Positions 1 to 8,035 of a stretch of 25,672 nt of DNA are shown here, in pieces. Position 1 is the first letter of the stretch. The number at the start of each line of letters is the position of its first letter. The translations under genes were made by a program, and so were the position numbers. Origin of the DNA: Candidatus Poribacteria bacterium WGA-3G (GTDB lineage Bacteria > Poribacteria > WGA-4E > WGA-3G); assembly GCA_000406005.1 (NCBI GenBank), contig ASZN01000020.1, forward strand, positions 46,109-71,780, read 5' to 3'. The notes under the pieces are model-generated. The model was not told the origin of the DNA and ran no database searches. It was given only the letters and a program-made list of their open reading frames with translations.

Positions 1-2
1 CC

Positions 3-173
3 GATTACTACGTCAATCAGATTGTTCACCATCCGCAATTCGGTAGGGGTAAGATAACAAAAGTCAGCGGCGCAGGACGAGGTGTTTATATCACTGTTAG
101 GTTTAGTCGTAGTGGTATGATCAAGCAACTTGATACATCCATTCTGCCCGATCTAACAGTGTCTGATGATTAA
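3..173 (+). CDS. C-terminal end of a probable UvrD/PcrA-type helicase (partial)
   Basis: An open frame enters from the left edge and ends at TAA 171-173, giving 56 residues. The segment holds a VNQIVHHPQFGRGKI block followed by alternating hydrophobic strands and a KQL stretch. This resembles the small Tudor-like C-terminal domain of UvrD/PcrA/Rep superfamily 1 helicases (pattern V-x-H-x-x-F-G-x-G-x-V), which helps contact RNA polymerase or nucleic acid. No helicase motif is visible because the body of the gene lies outside the window. An AAGGAG overlapping the end of this gene serves gatC, so the two are probably co-transcribed. Another protein with the same small domain cannot be excluded. 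Confidence 0.6.
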   Translation, partial: DYYVNQIVHHPQFGRGKITKVSGAGRGVYITVRFSRSGMIKQLDTSILPDLTVSDD

Positions 174-194
174 CAAGGAGACGAACTACGAAAA

Positions 195-527
195 ATGGCA
201 ACGATTACCATAGACGGCGTACGCCACGTCGCAAATCTGGCGCGCCTCGAATTTAACGACGAAGAGACGGCACACTTTACCGAGCAGCTTGCCCGGATTC
301 TCGACTATATTGGGAACTTGAATGAACTCGAAACAGATGATGTGCCACCAACCTCGCACATCCATCCGCACCAAATTTTCATCTTAGGGTCAGAAGAAGG
401 CGCACGTCATGTCGCTAAACCGGATGCCGTTAAACCCTCCTACCCGATCGAAGCAGTTCTCGCAAACGCACCTGAACCCGAAGAAGGATACTTCGGCGTA
501 CCCAGAGTCGTCGATACGGATTCTTAA
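195..527 (+). CDS. gatC: Asp-tRNA(Asn)/Glu-tRNA(Gln) amidotransferase subunit C
   Basis: The 110-residue product matches the usual GatC size. It has the typical N-terminal helix pair (VRHVANLARLEFNDEE, then an amphipathic ILDYIGNLNELETDDVPPTSH stretch) and the C-terminal FGVPRVVD tail. GatC clamps GatA to GatB in the GatCAB complex, which amidates misacylated Glu-tRNA(Gln) or Asp-tRNA(Asn) in the cytoplasm. An AAGGAG lies about 14 nt upstream of ATG 195. gatA follows 44 nt later on the same strand, a common gatCA order. gatB is not in the window. The residue ladder and context make the call firm. Confidence 0.95.
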   Translation: MATITIDGVRHVANLARLEFNDEETAHFTEQLARILDYIGNLNELETDDVPPTSHIHPHQIFILGSEEGARHVAKPDAVKPSYPIEAVLANAPEPEEGYFGVPRVVDTDS

Positions 528-571
528 GCAAAGCCCAGGCAATGCACCGAACCGCAAGGAAAGTTAAAAAT

Positions 572-2050
572 ATGTCGGTATATGAATTGACGGCACACGC
601 CTTACACGAAAAACTCAAAGAACGTGAGATTACCGCTCAGGAACTCACCGAAGCTATCTACGAACGCATCGCTGAAGTTGAACCGCACGTCAAAGGCTAC
701 CTGACACTCACAAAGGACATCGCCTTGGAACAGGCGGCTCGCGCCGATGAAGGCTTTCAAAACGGAGATGAGATGCCCCCTCTTGCGGGGATCCCAATCG
801 CCATTAAAGATGTGATATGCACCAAAGGCGTACGAACGACCTGCGGCTCCAAAATCCTTGAAAATTTCGTGCCACCATACAACGCAACCGTTATGACGAA
901 ACTCCACGAACAAGGCGTTGTCATGGTCGGTAAAACGAACATGGATGAGTTCGCTATGGGTTCCTCTACCGAAAACTCGGCATACCAGATCACGCACAAC
1001 CCGTGGGACCTCGATACGATTCCGGGCGGTTCAAGCGGCGGTTCTGCTGCAGTTGTGTCCGCGGATACCGCCGTCTGTTCGCTCGGTTCAGATACCGGCG
1101 GATCCATCCGGCAACCCGCAGCACTCTGTGGTGTCGTCGGCATGAAACCGACTTACGGACGCGTCTCGCGCTACGGACTCGTCGCCTTCGCTTCTTCACT
1201 CGACCAAATCGGTCCTTTCACCAAGGATGTTACCGATTGTGCCTTGCTACTCAATGCCATCTGCGGAAGCGACGCGATGGATGCAACTTCTGTCGATGTC
1301 CCGGTGCCAGATTTTACGCAGAACCTCATCAACGATGTAGACGGCTTAAAAATTGGCGTGCCGAAAGAGTACTTCACACCGGCATTAGACACAGAGATTG
1401 CTGACAACGTGCATGCCGCCATCGCTGTTCTCCAAGGACTCGGCGCGACTGTTGAAGAGGTCTCGCTACCGCATACCGAATACGCGATTGCCACATACTA
1501 CATCATCGCACCCGCTGAAGCGAGCGCGAACCTCGCAAGATACGACGGTGTCCGTTACGGATACCGAAACGAAAACCCGGAAGACCTCATCTCTATGTAC
1601 AAAGAGACGCGAAGCAAAGGGTTCGGTGAAGAGGTCAAACGTCGAATTATGCTCGGTACCTTCGCACTCAGTGCAGGCTACCAAGATGCCTACTATAAAA
1701 AAGCACAGAAAGTACGAACACTCATAAAATCAGATTTTGATGCCGCATTTGAGAAGGTGGACGTTATCGCAACGCCTACCTCTCCTACGCCAGCATTCAA
1801 AATAGGTGAGCGGACTGCAGACCCGCTACAGATGTATCTTTCCGATGTGATGACCACACCTGCAAGCCATGCCGGATTACCCGGTCTCTCTGTGCCATGC
1901 GGATTTGTGAAAAGCGGATTGCCGATCGGATTACAACTGCTCGGCGCACCCTTCGCAGAAAAAAACGTCCTGCGCGTCGCCTACACCTTTGAACAGAACA
2001 CCGAGTACCACCGGCAAAAACCGGAAATCCAAACGAATGGAGTTGGTTAA
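572..2050 (+). CDS. gatA: Asp-tRNA(Asn)/Glu-tRNA(Gln) amidotransferase subunit A
   Basis: This is an amidase-signature enzyme of 492 residues that releases ammonia from glutamine for transamidation of mischarged tRNA. With the start at 572 the Lys/cis-Ser/Ser triad falls at K79 (PIAIKD), S154 (PGGSSGGS) and S178 (SDTGGS), the same positions as in well-studied GatA proteins, which supports this start. An in-frame ATG at 542 would add ten residues but has no Shine-Dalgarno, whereas AAGGAA sits about 10 nt before 572. The GMKPTYGRVSRYGL block and a C-terminal GLPGLSVPCGF are also typical. It follows gatC and is followed 2 nt later by a small membrane-protein gene, so the three are likely one transcript. 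Confidence 0.96.
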   Translation: MSVYELTAHALHEKLKEREITAQELTEAIYERIAEVEPHVKGYLTLTKDIALEQAARADEGFQNGDEMPPLAGIPIAIKDVICTKGVRTTCGSKILENFVPPYNATVMTKLHEQGVVMVGKTNMDEFAMGSSTENSAYQITHNPWDLDTIPGGSSGGSAAVVSADTAVCSLGSDTGGSIRQPAALCGVVGMKPTYGRVSRYGLVAFASSLDQIGPFTKDVTDCALLLNAICGSDAMDATSVDVPVPDFTQNLINDVDGLKIGVPKEYFTPALDTEIADNVHAAIAVLQGLGATVEEVSLPHTEYAIATYYIIAPAEASANLARYDGVRYGYRNENPEDLISMYKETRSKGFGEEVKRRIMLGTFALSAGYQDAYYKKAQKVRTLIKSDFDAAFEKVDVIATPTSPTPAFKIGERTADPLQMYLSDVMTTPASHAGLPGLSVPCGFVKSGLPIGLQLLGAPFAEKNVLRVAYTFEQNTEYHRQKPEIQTNGVG

Positions 2051-2052
2051 CC

Positions 2053-2532
2053 ATGAACGCTGTAATAGCACCGTTTGGCGGCTTCTTGGGCGCGATACTC
2101 GGCGGTGTCCTCTGGGCAAAATATATCCAGTGGACAGGACACACCGCTGGTTTCGTCGCCATCGGTATCGGTGTATTGACTGGCGTAGGGGTGCTTCTGA
2201 CAAGCAGCCGTAGCCTCTCACAAGACGCAAAAACAACGTGGCGGCTTGCCGGTATCGGTGCTGCGCTTTTCGCAATATTTGGTATCTTTATCGGAAAATA
2301 TCTCGATGTCCAATGGAACGCCGTCGCGCAAATCGCAGCGCAGCTCAGTCAGGAAAACAACATGTCTTTACAACAAGCGATGCCGATCGCGACAACACTT
2401 TTTAAAGGGCAATCTGTATGGGAATTGATGCAACAACGGATGACGCAGATTGACCTACTCTACGGAGCAGTCGCTGCCTTCATCGCTTTTCGCATTCCAA
2501 ACATCCAACGATTACGAAACTTGCTATACTAA
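2053..2532 (+). CDS. Small multi-pass membrane protein of unknown function
   Basis: I do not recognise this 159-residue protein. Hydrophobic segments at about residues 4-24, 33-50, 65-83 and 133-151 suggest four membrane helices. A polar stretch at about 90-130 (rich in Q, N and M) lies between helices three and four. The first helix carries glycine-zipper-like spacing (GGFLGAILGGVLWAK). The ATG is only 2 nt after the gatA stop, with GGAG about 10 nt upstream inside the end of gatA, so it is very likely translated from the gat transcript. The protease gene follows after 79 nt. No catalytic motif is visible, and nothing links it mechanistically to tRNA amidation. Confidence 0.75.
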   Translation: MNAVIAPFGGFLGAILGGVLWAKYIQWTGHTAGFVAIGIGVLTGVGVLLTSSRSLSQDAKTTWRLAGIGAALFAIFGIFIGKYLDVQWNAVAQIAAQLSQENNMSLQQAMPIATTLFKGQSVWELMQQRMTQIDLLYGAVAAFIAFRIPNIQRLRNLLY

Positions 2533-2611
2533 TTCCCGTATCTTAAATTCTATTTTGCCGCGGCTCGATTTCCAGCCGCACATTCCAAAACGGACCGCAG
2601 GAGGGAGAAAA

Positions 2612-4060
2612 ATGAAACTGCTAACAACAAACTCTGGATTACACACTTTACCTAAAATCTGTTTTCACATCTTGGTGTCTGTGTTTCTTATCTATTCTTT
2701 TCTCCAACCCACTTCGGGCTCGGAAGAAATAACAGAGGAATCTGACGACAAAGTGATAGAAAACATCGCGCTCTTTGCTGAAATCTTGGGGAAGGTCAAA
2801 GCGTACCATCTCGATACACCGGATAGTAAAGAGGTCATAGCGGGTGCCATCAACGGTATGCTTCGCAAATTGGATCCATACAGCCAATTCATCCCGGATT
2901 ATCTTGAGTTTCAGACCCAGAACCAAGGTAATTACGCCGGACTCGGTATGACGATCGGCATTCGCGAAGATATGTTGACCGTGATTACACCCTTTAAAAA
3001 TAATCCCGCTGCACTCGCAGGTGTCCTAAATGGCGACATCATTAGCCAAATCGAAGGCGAATCCACTGCAACGATGTCCTTGAGCGATGCCGTTGACCGG
3101 TTACGCGGTGAACCCGGAACTTATGTCTCAATTACGATTATTCGCGAAAATGAAAGCCGCCCCATTGAACTCACCATCACCCGTGATATCATCCGGATCC
3201 CCAGCGTTGAGCAGAACATTATCGGCGATAAAATCGGATACATCAAAATCAATCAATTCCTTCAGACAACAGCAGCCGATGTAGATAACGCTTTTGATGC
3301 CTTCAAGGCGCAGGATGTGCGTGGAATTATCCTTGACCTCCGCTTAAATCCGGGTGGACTGCTCTCTTCAGCGGTCGATATCGCAAGCGATTTCCTGACC
3401 CCCGGTCAACTCGTTGTCTATAGTCAAGGTAAAGATGAATTCCGTGAAAACTTCAGGGCGGAAGGCACGAAACGCGAACATTTTCCACTCGTCGTACTCG
3501 TCAACGGTGGCAGCGCAAGTGCCTCTGAAATCGTTGCCGGTGCCGTAAAAGACCACAAACGCGGACTCGTCATGGGTGAAAAAACCTTCGGGAAGGCTTC
3601 TGTCCAACGCGTCTTCAGACTCAGCAACGGAAAATCTGCTGTCAAACTCACCGTCGCAAGCTACTATACACCGAGCGGCGGCGACATCGAGAAAATCGGT
3701 ATCATACCTGATGTTGAGATCGAATGGTTCAGCCGTTCCGAACAGCAGATGCAACTGAAACTCCGAAACCACGAGAAACTTAAGACCTTCGTTGAAGAGA
3801 ATGGCGACGACGTGCTAAATCAACTTACCGATGCTGAACACGCCTCTCGTGATGACGAGCAAGCCGCAAGACTCCAACGGAACTACCAACGTTTAAGCGA
3901 CGCACTCACAGAAGAGCAGATCGTCCTCAGCGACCGCGGACTTAAATTCGCACTCGCACAGATCACGGACACACCGCAAGACGAACTCGAACATGACCCA
4001 CAGATCGTCGCCGCTATGGACCAGTTGAAGGTACTCGAACTCTTCGGAAACCAAAACTAA
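2612..4060 (+). CDS. ctpA: S41 family C-terminal processing peptidase (CtpA/Prc type)
   Basis: The product is an exported or membrane-anchored serine protease of 482 residues. A hydrophobic signal segment covers about residues 13-32. A tail-specific-protease N-terminal region leads into a PDZ domain (about 105-190, with GLGMTIG and the LNGDIISQIEG carboxylate-binding turn). The S41 catalytic core follows at about 205-375. The Ser/Lys dyad is visible as S303 in GGSASASEIVAGA and K328 in GEKTFGKASVQ, with the usual 25-residue spacing. The frame is open from 2450, but AGGAGGG directly precedes ATG 2612 and the signal peptide starts there. The C-terminal 100 residues are charged and probably helical. 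mmsA follows after 13 nt, so the two may share a transcript. Confidence 0.92.
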   Translation: MKLLTTNSGLHTLPKICFHILVSVFLIYSFLQPTSGSEEITEESDDKVIENIALFAEILGKVKAYHLDTPDSKEVIAGAINGMLRKLDPYSQFIPDYLEFQTQNQGNYAGLGMTIGIREDMLTVITPFKNNPAALAGVLNGDIISQIEGESTATMSLSDAVDRLRGEPGTYVSITIIRENESRPIELTITRDIIRIPSVEQNIIGDKIGYIKINQFLQTTAADVDNAFDAFKAQDVRGIILDLRLNPGGLLSSAVDIASDFLTPGQLVVYSQGKDEFRENFRAEGTKREHFPLVVLVNGGSASASEIVAGAVKDHKRGLVMGEKTFGKASVQRVFRLSNGKSAVKLTVASYYTPSGGDIEKIGIIPDVEIEWFSRSEQQMQLKLRNHEKLKTFVEENGDDVLNQLTDAEHASRDDEQAARLQRNYQRLSDALTEEQIVLSDRGLKFALAQITDTPQDELEHDPQIVAAMDQLKVLELFGNQN

Positions 4061-4073
4061 CGGAGGATGTCAG

Positions 4074-5573
4074 ATGCCTGAAACCAATGTACCAAAAAGT
4101 GACGCGACTGCCGTACCGACAGTGCAGACACCACTGCCAAACTATATTAATAACGAATGGCAGAAATCGGAAGCGAATGAACTGCTTGATGTTACGAACC
4201 CAGCGACGGGAGCGGTACTCACGCGAGTCCCGCTTTCACCGGCTGAAGAGGTTCATCAAGCCGCGACTGCCGCCGCCGAGGCACTCCACGAATGGCGACG
4301 GACACCCGCCGTCCAACGCATCCAATATCTCTTTACCCTGAAAAACCTACTTGAAGAAAACCTGGATGACATCGCCAGAACAATTACGTTGGAGTGCGGT
4401 AAAACGCTTGATGAGGCGAAGGGTGAGATGCGACGCGCCATTGAAAACGTTGAAGTGGCGTGCGGCATCCCAACGCTCATGCAAGGCACAAACCTTGAGG
4501 ACATCGCAACCGGTATTGATGAATTCATGATTCGTCAACCCGTCGGTGTTTGCGCCGCTATCGCACCTTTTAACTTTCCGGGGATGATTACCTTCTGGTT
4601 CTTGCCGTACGCGATTGCTTGTGGAAACACCTACATCGTCAAACCGTCCGAAAAAGTACCCATCACGATGCAAAAGGTGTTCCAACTCCTCGAACAGACC
4701 GGACTCCCGAAAGGTGTGGTTAACCTCGTCAACGGCGGACGTGAGACTGTTGATGCCATTTTGACGCACCCAGACATCCGTGCTATTAGTTTTGTCGGTG
4801 CAACCGAAACAGCGAAAGCCATCTATGCGAAAGCCGCTGCGAACGGGAAACGCGTTCAGTGCCAAGGGGGTGCCAAGAATCCATTGATTGTTCTCCCTGA
4901 TGCCGACCCGCAGTTTACCGTCAACGCCACAGCAGAGAGCGCGTTCGGGTGCGCCGGTCAACGCTGTCTCGCTGCGTCGCTCACACTCACAGTCGGTGCG
5001 GCGCGGAACTGGTTCACGGAAGCCATCGCAGACACCGCCACCAATCGGGTCGTCGGCAATGGATTGGAAGAAGATGTCGAAATGGGTCCCGTCATCACTT
5101 CCGAAAGCAGGCAACGAATTGAGGAATTGATTCAGGCAGGCGCAGATGAAGGCGCGCAGCTCCTCGTCGATGGGAGGCATCCGAGCATACCAGGCGGCGA
5201 GAACGGCAACTTTATCCGTCCGACAATCCTCAACAACCTCAATCCACAAGGCGAAATCGCGAAAACTGAAATCTTCGGACCCGTTTTAGGGCTCATTCAC
5301 GTCGAAACAATTGACGATGCCATCGAACTGATCAATAACGGCAGCTACGGCAATATGGCGTGTCTCTTCACACGGAGCGGTGCGTCTGCCCGTAAATTCC
5401 GTTATGAAGCAGAGATCGGAAATATCGGCATTAACATCGGGGTCGCTGCACCGATGGCGTTCTTTCCATTCAGCGGTTGGAAGGACAGCTTCTTCGGCGA
5501 CCTACACGGTCAGAGCTGGGACGCCGTAGACTTCTTCACACAAAAGAAAGTCGTCGTTGAACGCTGGGCATAG
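4074..5573 (+). CDS. mmsA: CoA-acylating methylmalonate-semialdehyde dehydrogenase
   Basis: This 499-residue aldehyde dehydrogenase superfamily member would oxidise methylmalonate or malonate semialdehyde to propionyl- or acetyl-CoA, the last step of valine and myo-inositol breakdown (the iolA/mmsA role). Visible signatures are the cofactor region PFNFPGMITFWFLPYAIACGN (around 165-184), KPSEKVP, SFVGATETAK, and the catalytic cysteine C298 in FGCAGQRCLAAS. The usual general-base Glu of hydrolytic ALDHs is replaced in QCQGGAKNP, as in the CoA-dependent MMSDH subfamily. GGAGG precedes ATG 4074. It lies 13 nt behind the protease gene. An iolE-like and iolG-like pair at 13067-15011 would supply the inositol pathway context. 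Substrate choice is inferred. Confidence 0.92.
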   Translation: MPETNVPKSDATAVPTVQTPLPNYINNEWQKSEANELLDVTNPATGAVLTRVPLSPAEEVHQAATAAAEALHEWRRTPAVQRIQYLFTLKNLLEENLDDIARTITLECGKTLDEAKGEMRRAIENVEVACGIPTLMQGTNLEDIATGIDEFMIRQPVGVCAAIAPFNFPGMITFWFLPYAIACGNTYIVKPSEKVPITMQKVFQLLEQTGLPKGVVNLVNGGRETVDAILTHPDIRAISFVGATETAKAIYAKAAANGKRVQCQGGAKNPLIVLPDADPQFTVNATAESAFGCAGQRCLAASLTLTVGAARNWFTEAIADTATNRVVGNGLEEDVEMGPVITSESRQRIEELIQAGADEGAQLLVDGRHPSIPGGENGNFIRPTILNNLNPQGEIAKTEIFGPVLGLIHVETIDDAIELINNGSYGNMACLFTRSGASARKFRYEAEIGNIGINIGVAAPMAFFPFSGWKDSFFGDLHGQSWDAVDFFTQKKVVVERWA

Positions 5574-5602
5574 TTCTGTGGCAGTATCCTTCCAATTCAG
5601 TA

Positions 5603-5623
5603 GGCGCGCTTTGTAAGCGCGCC
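5603..5623. terminator. Perfect 9-bp hairpin between convergent genes
   Basis: GGCGCGCTT (5603-5611) pairs perfectly with AAGCGCGCC (5615-5623) around a 3-nt TGT loop. It lies 30 nt after the mmsA stop and 64 nt beyond the stop of the convergent gene at 5687. There is no strong T-run on either side, so intrinsic termination in both directions is plausible but not proven. It could instead be a dispersed palindrome. Confidence 0.5.
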
Positions 5624-5686
5624 AGCATTCTTTAAAAACGCCCTATCTTTTTCAATCTTTGCCTACAACATTCATGGCATTCCTGA

Positions 5687-7582
5687 TTACCACGGCTGCC
5701 GATATGACGGCGCATTCACGAAACGTTCCAGCCCCAATTCCAAATCAATTTCTGTATTCGGTGGTAGGTCAACACGGAAATACGTTCCATGGACCGGTGT
5801 CGCCTGTTCATTTTGACTGCCTTTGACGTACACTGAAGTAAAATTATGTTCCGCCATCGCACCTGCTTGCACAATAACTTCTCGCCGTTCTGTTGCGTTG
5901 AGATTGACGAGCTGCAGCTCCGTCGTGTCCGCTGTCATCTTCGTAACCAACGCACCGACATCTGCTGGGAGCCCGGGTCGCTTTCGTTGTGCGTCAAAAT
6001 GCCGTAACCGCGTCACGAGCAACCCGCCGTTGTAGTGTGGCAACGGACCGCCGCAGGTCAGTTGCACGAGTCCTTCACACGTGATCGGGTTACGCCTTTG
6101 AAAATACGCATCACCATAGTTCGCCGGATCCTCTTCATCGTCATCCATAAAATTAAGACGCGCCTCAACTTGCGAGAGGTTGTGATTGAGGATCGCTTCT
6201 GGATACTCTGGATATTCACCCCGCATATACGCAAGCCATGCACCGTCGTGTCCACCGCTATCTTTCGTATGATGCCACGCATTGATGTCGAATTTCGATC
6301 CCGTCTTTTTAGCGATTTTTCTTCCACGTTCCTGATCTCCCCCATCCATCGACATTGCCCATAGATGCGCGACATCCGAGGCATGCATCGGCATATATTC
6401 AAACCAACCGTCTACCTGCAAAGCCGTCCCATCCGCGTTTGTGATCGGATATTGTAACCACGCCCCCGGGACATAGTTAACCTTCCCCGGATCCCCGTAC
6501 TTCTGTGGCACATAGAGTTGATCATTTTTCTCGATACCCCTCGCAATTAAAATGTCAATCTGTGAGCGAGGAAAATCAAGGTACGCCAAGTCTCGCCAGA
6601 GCAACGCAGCATTCTGTCCAGCAATACTTACCACCTGACCAACGCTATGCCATCCATGGGGCCAACTCCAACCGTAATAAGAACCGTACCACTTACCGTC
6701 TATATGTTCGCCAATCTTTCCGGTCAGTCCGACATTATCAGGGACGATGCCGCCGTTCTGCTCCGTGCGCGCTATCCATGCATCGACATATTCCGCCACC
6801 CACGTCCTATATTTTTCTTCACCTGTCAGCAGATAGGCATTGGTCGCAAGGGTTGTCGCAGCGAGGTTGACAACTGTATCCCCGACACCTTGCCGTTCAC
6901 GGATGAGCTGCCCAACGCGGACGCGCAACGCTTCGTTCTCCCGGACGGCTTCATGATTCGTACATCCCGGTATATCGTAAAACGGCATATTGTAGCCATC
7001 CCAGGGCCAATACGGATGTCCAGCGAAAGCCCAGAACGCCGGTCCCTTACTGCCATTCATTGCACATTTGATAATTTTATGTTGTTTGTCGTAGTTCTCA
7101 GCATCAGGGTCTTCCGTCATGAAAAATCCAGCAAATCGTTTCGCGCGTTCGATATTTTTCGCGTTTGACGGATCCGCCATACAAAGCATATAGAAAAGGT
7201 AGTTCCCTTCACCTTGATGAAACCAGTCGTATCCGGGCTGATATTCTTTCACCACCATCGGATAGCCGTGACCGCTACCGTATCGCGCCATATCGTCCGT
7301 GATGACATCGAATTCGGTGTCCGCATCATCCAAGAATCGCGCCTCACCACCGAGCAGATAAAAGAGGGGCCAGTTATGGAAACTCTCATAAGCATCGTCG
7401 AGTCCGTCAATGCTCTGAAAATCTGGGTTCGTTGGCCAGAACAGTGTTCCATCTGGGCGCGTGTATCTCTCTAAGACCAGCGGTCCCGCCGCATTCATTT
7501 TGTCAATAAGTTGGCGTTCAAGCACCGCCCACGTTGGTGGTGTCTGGAGTTGCCTCTGCGCTTCAATCGTTGGGAACATCAT
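5687..7582 (-). CDS. Large soluble protein of unknown function, possibly an alpha/alpha-barrel enzyme
   Basis: I cannot name this 631-residue protein. It is very rich in Trp, Tyr, Gly and Asp, with many short motifs typical of carbohydrate-active (alpha/alpha)6-barrel proteins (YDWFHQGEGNYLFY, GHPYWPWDGYNMPFYD, YGSYYGWSWPHGWHS, HTKDSGGHDGAWLAYMRG). A beta-rich C-terminal domain seems to start near residue 540 (ALVTKMTADTTELQLVNLN, ending in ELGLERF). No signal peptide is visible. The frame is open to 7597, but GGAG sits just before the ATG at 7582 inside that extension, so I take 7582 as the start. It stands alone between two intergenic regions and converges on mmsA. A lyase, glycosidase or isomerase role is only a guess from composition and fold impression. 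Confidence 0.8.
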   Translation of the reverse strand: MMFPTIEAQRQLQTPPTWAVLERQLIDKMNAAGPLVLERYTRPDGTLFWPTNPDFQSIDGLDDAYESFHNWPLFYLLGGEARFLDDADTEFDVITDDMARYGSGHGYPMVVKEYQPGYDWFHQGEGNYLFYMLCMADPSNAKNIERAKRFAGFFMTEDPDAENYDKQHKIIKCAMNGSKGPAFWAFAGHPYWPWDGYNMPFYDIPGCTNHEAVRENEALRVRVGQLIRERQGVGDTVVNLAATTLATNAYLLTGEEKYRTWVAEYVDAWIARTEQNGGIVPDNVGLTGKIGEHIDGKWYGSYYGWSWPHGWHSVGQVVSIAGQNAALLWRDLAYLDFPRSQIDILIARGIEKNDQLYVPQKYGDPGKVNYVPGAWLQYPITNADGTALQVDGWFEYMPMHASDVAHLWAMSMDGGDQERGRKIAKKTGSKFDINAWHHTKDSGGHDGAWLAYMRGEYPEYPEAILNHNLSQVEARLNFMDDDEEDPANYGDAYFQRRNPITCEGLVQLTCGGPLPHYNGGLLVTRLRHFDAQRKRPGLPADVGALVTKMTADTTELQLVNLNATERREVIVQAGAMAEHNFTSVYVKGSQNEQATPVHGTYFRVDLPPNTEIDLELGLERFVNAPSYRQPW

Positions 7583-7630
7583 CTCTTTGCTCCTCATAGA
7601 AGTCTGAAGTCTTTGGATTGGGTTAGTCGT

Positions 7631-7639
7631 AGTATACCA
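7631..7639 (-). promoter_or_regulatory. Extended -10 promoter candidate for the 5687-7582 gene
   Basis: On the - strand TGG-TATACT (complement of 7631-7639) gives an extended -10 box about 50 nt upstream of the 7582 start. The sequence 18 bp further upstream (TTCCAC) is a poor -35. A single-box extended -10 promoter is plausible. Confidence 0.4.
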
Positions 7640-7730
7640 TGTTTCTGTGTATTCGTGGAATTTATGTTTTGTCTATCAGCAGAGTCATTTAATTCTCCAA
7701 TAAGAGCGAACGTAAATCGCAATATGTCCC

Positions 7731-7794
7731 TGTAGGAGCGAGTGTTTTTGCTTAAGAAACGCCCAAGCAAAAACGGTGTTTCTTCATGCTCGCG
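7731..7794 (+). repeat. REP-like palindromic element
   Basis: It begins TGTAGGAGCGAG and ends ATGCTCGCG. GCGAG (7738-7742) pairs with CTCGC (7789-7793), and inside this GTTTTTGCTT (7744-7753) pairs perfectly with AAGCAAAAAC (7765-7774). An alternative stem AAGAAAC (7754-7760) with GTTTCTT (7778-7784) is possible. The leading GTAG plus GGAGCGAG...CTCGC layout is like REP sequences moved by RAYT transposases. A second TGTAGGAGC occurs at 23744-23752. Confidence 0.55.
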
Positions 7795-7857
7795 ATCTTC
7801 CGAGCAAAACGCTTGAAAAACCAAAAACTAAATAACCCTATGCCTATTAGAAACAAT

Positions 7858-7887
7858 TTGCGATTTGAACGCGTATTATGGTATAAT
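7858..7887 (+). promoter_or_regulatory. Sigma70-type promoter for the TPR gene
   Basis: A -35 box TTGCGA (7858-7863) and a consensus -10 box TATAAT (7882-7887) are separated by 18 bp. The -10 is extended by TGG immediately upstream. Transcription would begin near 7894, leaving about 140 nt of leader before the start at 8036. It is the only strong promoter seen ahead of the accessory island. Confidence 0.7.
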
Positions 7888-8035
7888 TGCGTGTAGGTAG
7901 TTATCAGGTGAATTACTTTGTTAGATATTTTCCTAACGACCGATGATAAGTTTTTCAGACGGGCAGAACGCTATAATTCTCAACTTTACGTCCGAGTCGA
8001 AAACCCTTATACATGGTTTCAGGAGTTGGCAGAAA

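Larger units (their letters stand above)
7583..8035. other. 453-base gene-free gap between divergent genes
   Basis: No credible gene lies here. Short open frames on both strands lack ribosome-binding sites. The gap holds the divergent promoters of its two neighbours and a REP-like inverted repeat at 7731-7794. It marks the left edge of the A/T-richer accessory island. Confidence 0.6.

Noticed and set aside
542..571. Upstream ATG giving GatA ten more residues
   Set aside because: No ribosome-binding site. ATG 572 has AAGGAA in front and places the catalytic triad at the usual residue numbers.
2450..2611. N-terminal extension of the S41 protease overlapping the membrane-protein gene
   Set aside because: AGGAGGG precedes ATG 2612, and the signal peptide begins there.
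4347..5249. 300-codon open frame opposite mmsA
   Set aside because: It is an antisense shadow of a well-conserved gene, with no ribosome-binding site or recognisable domain.
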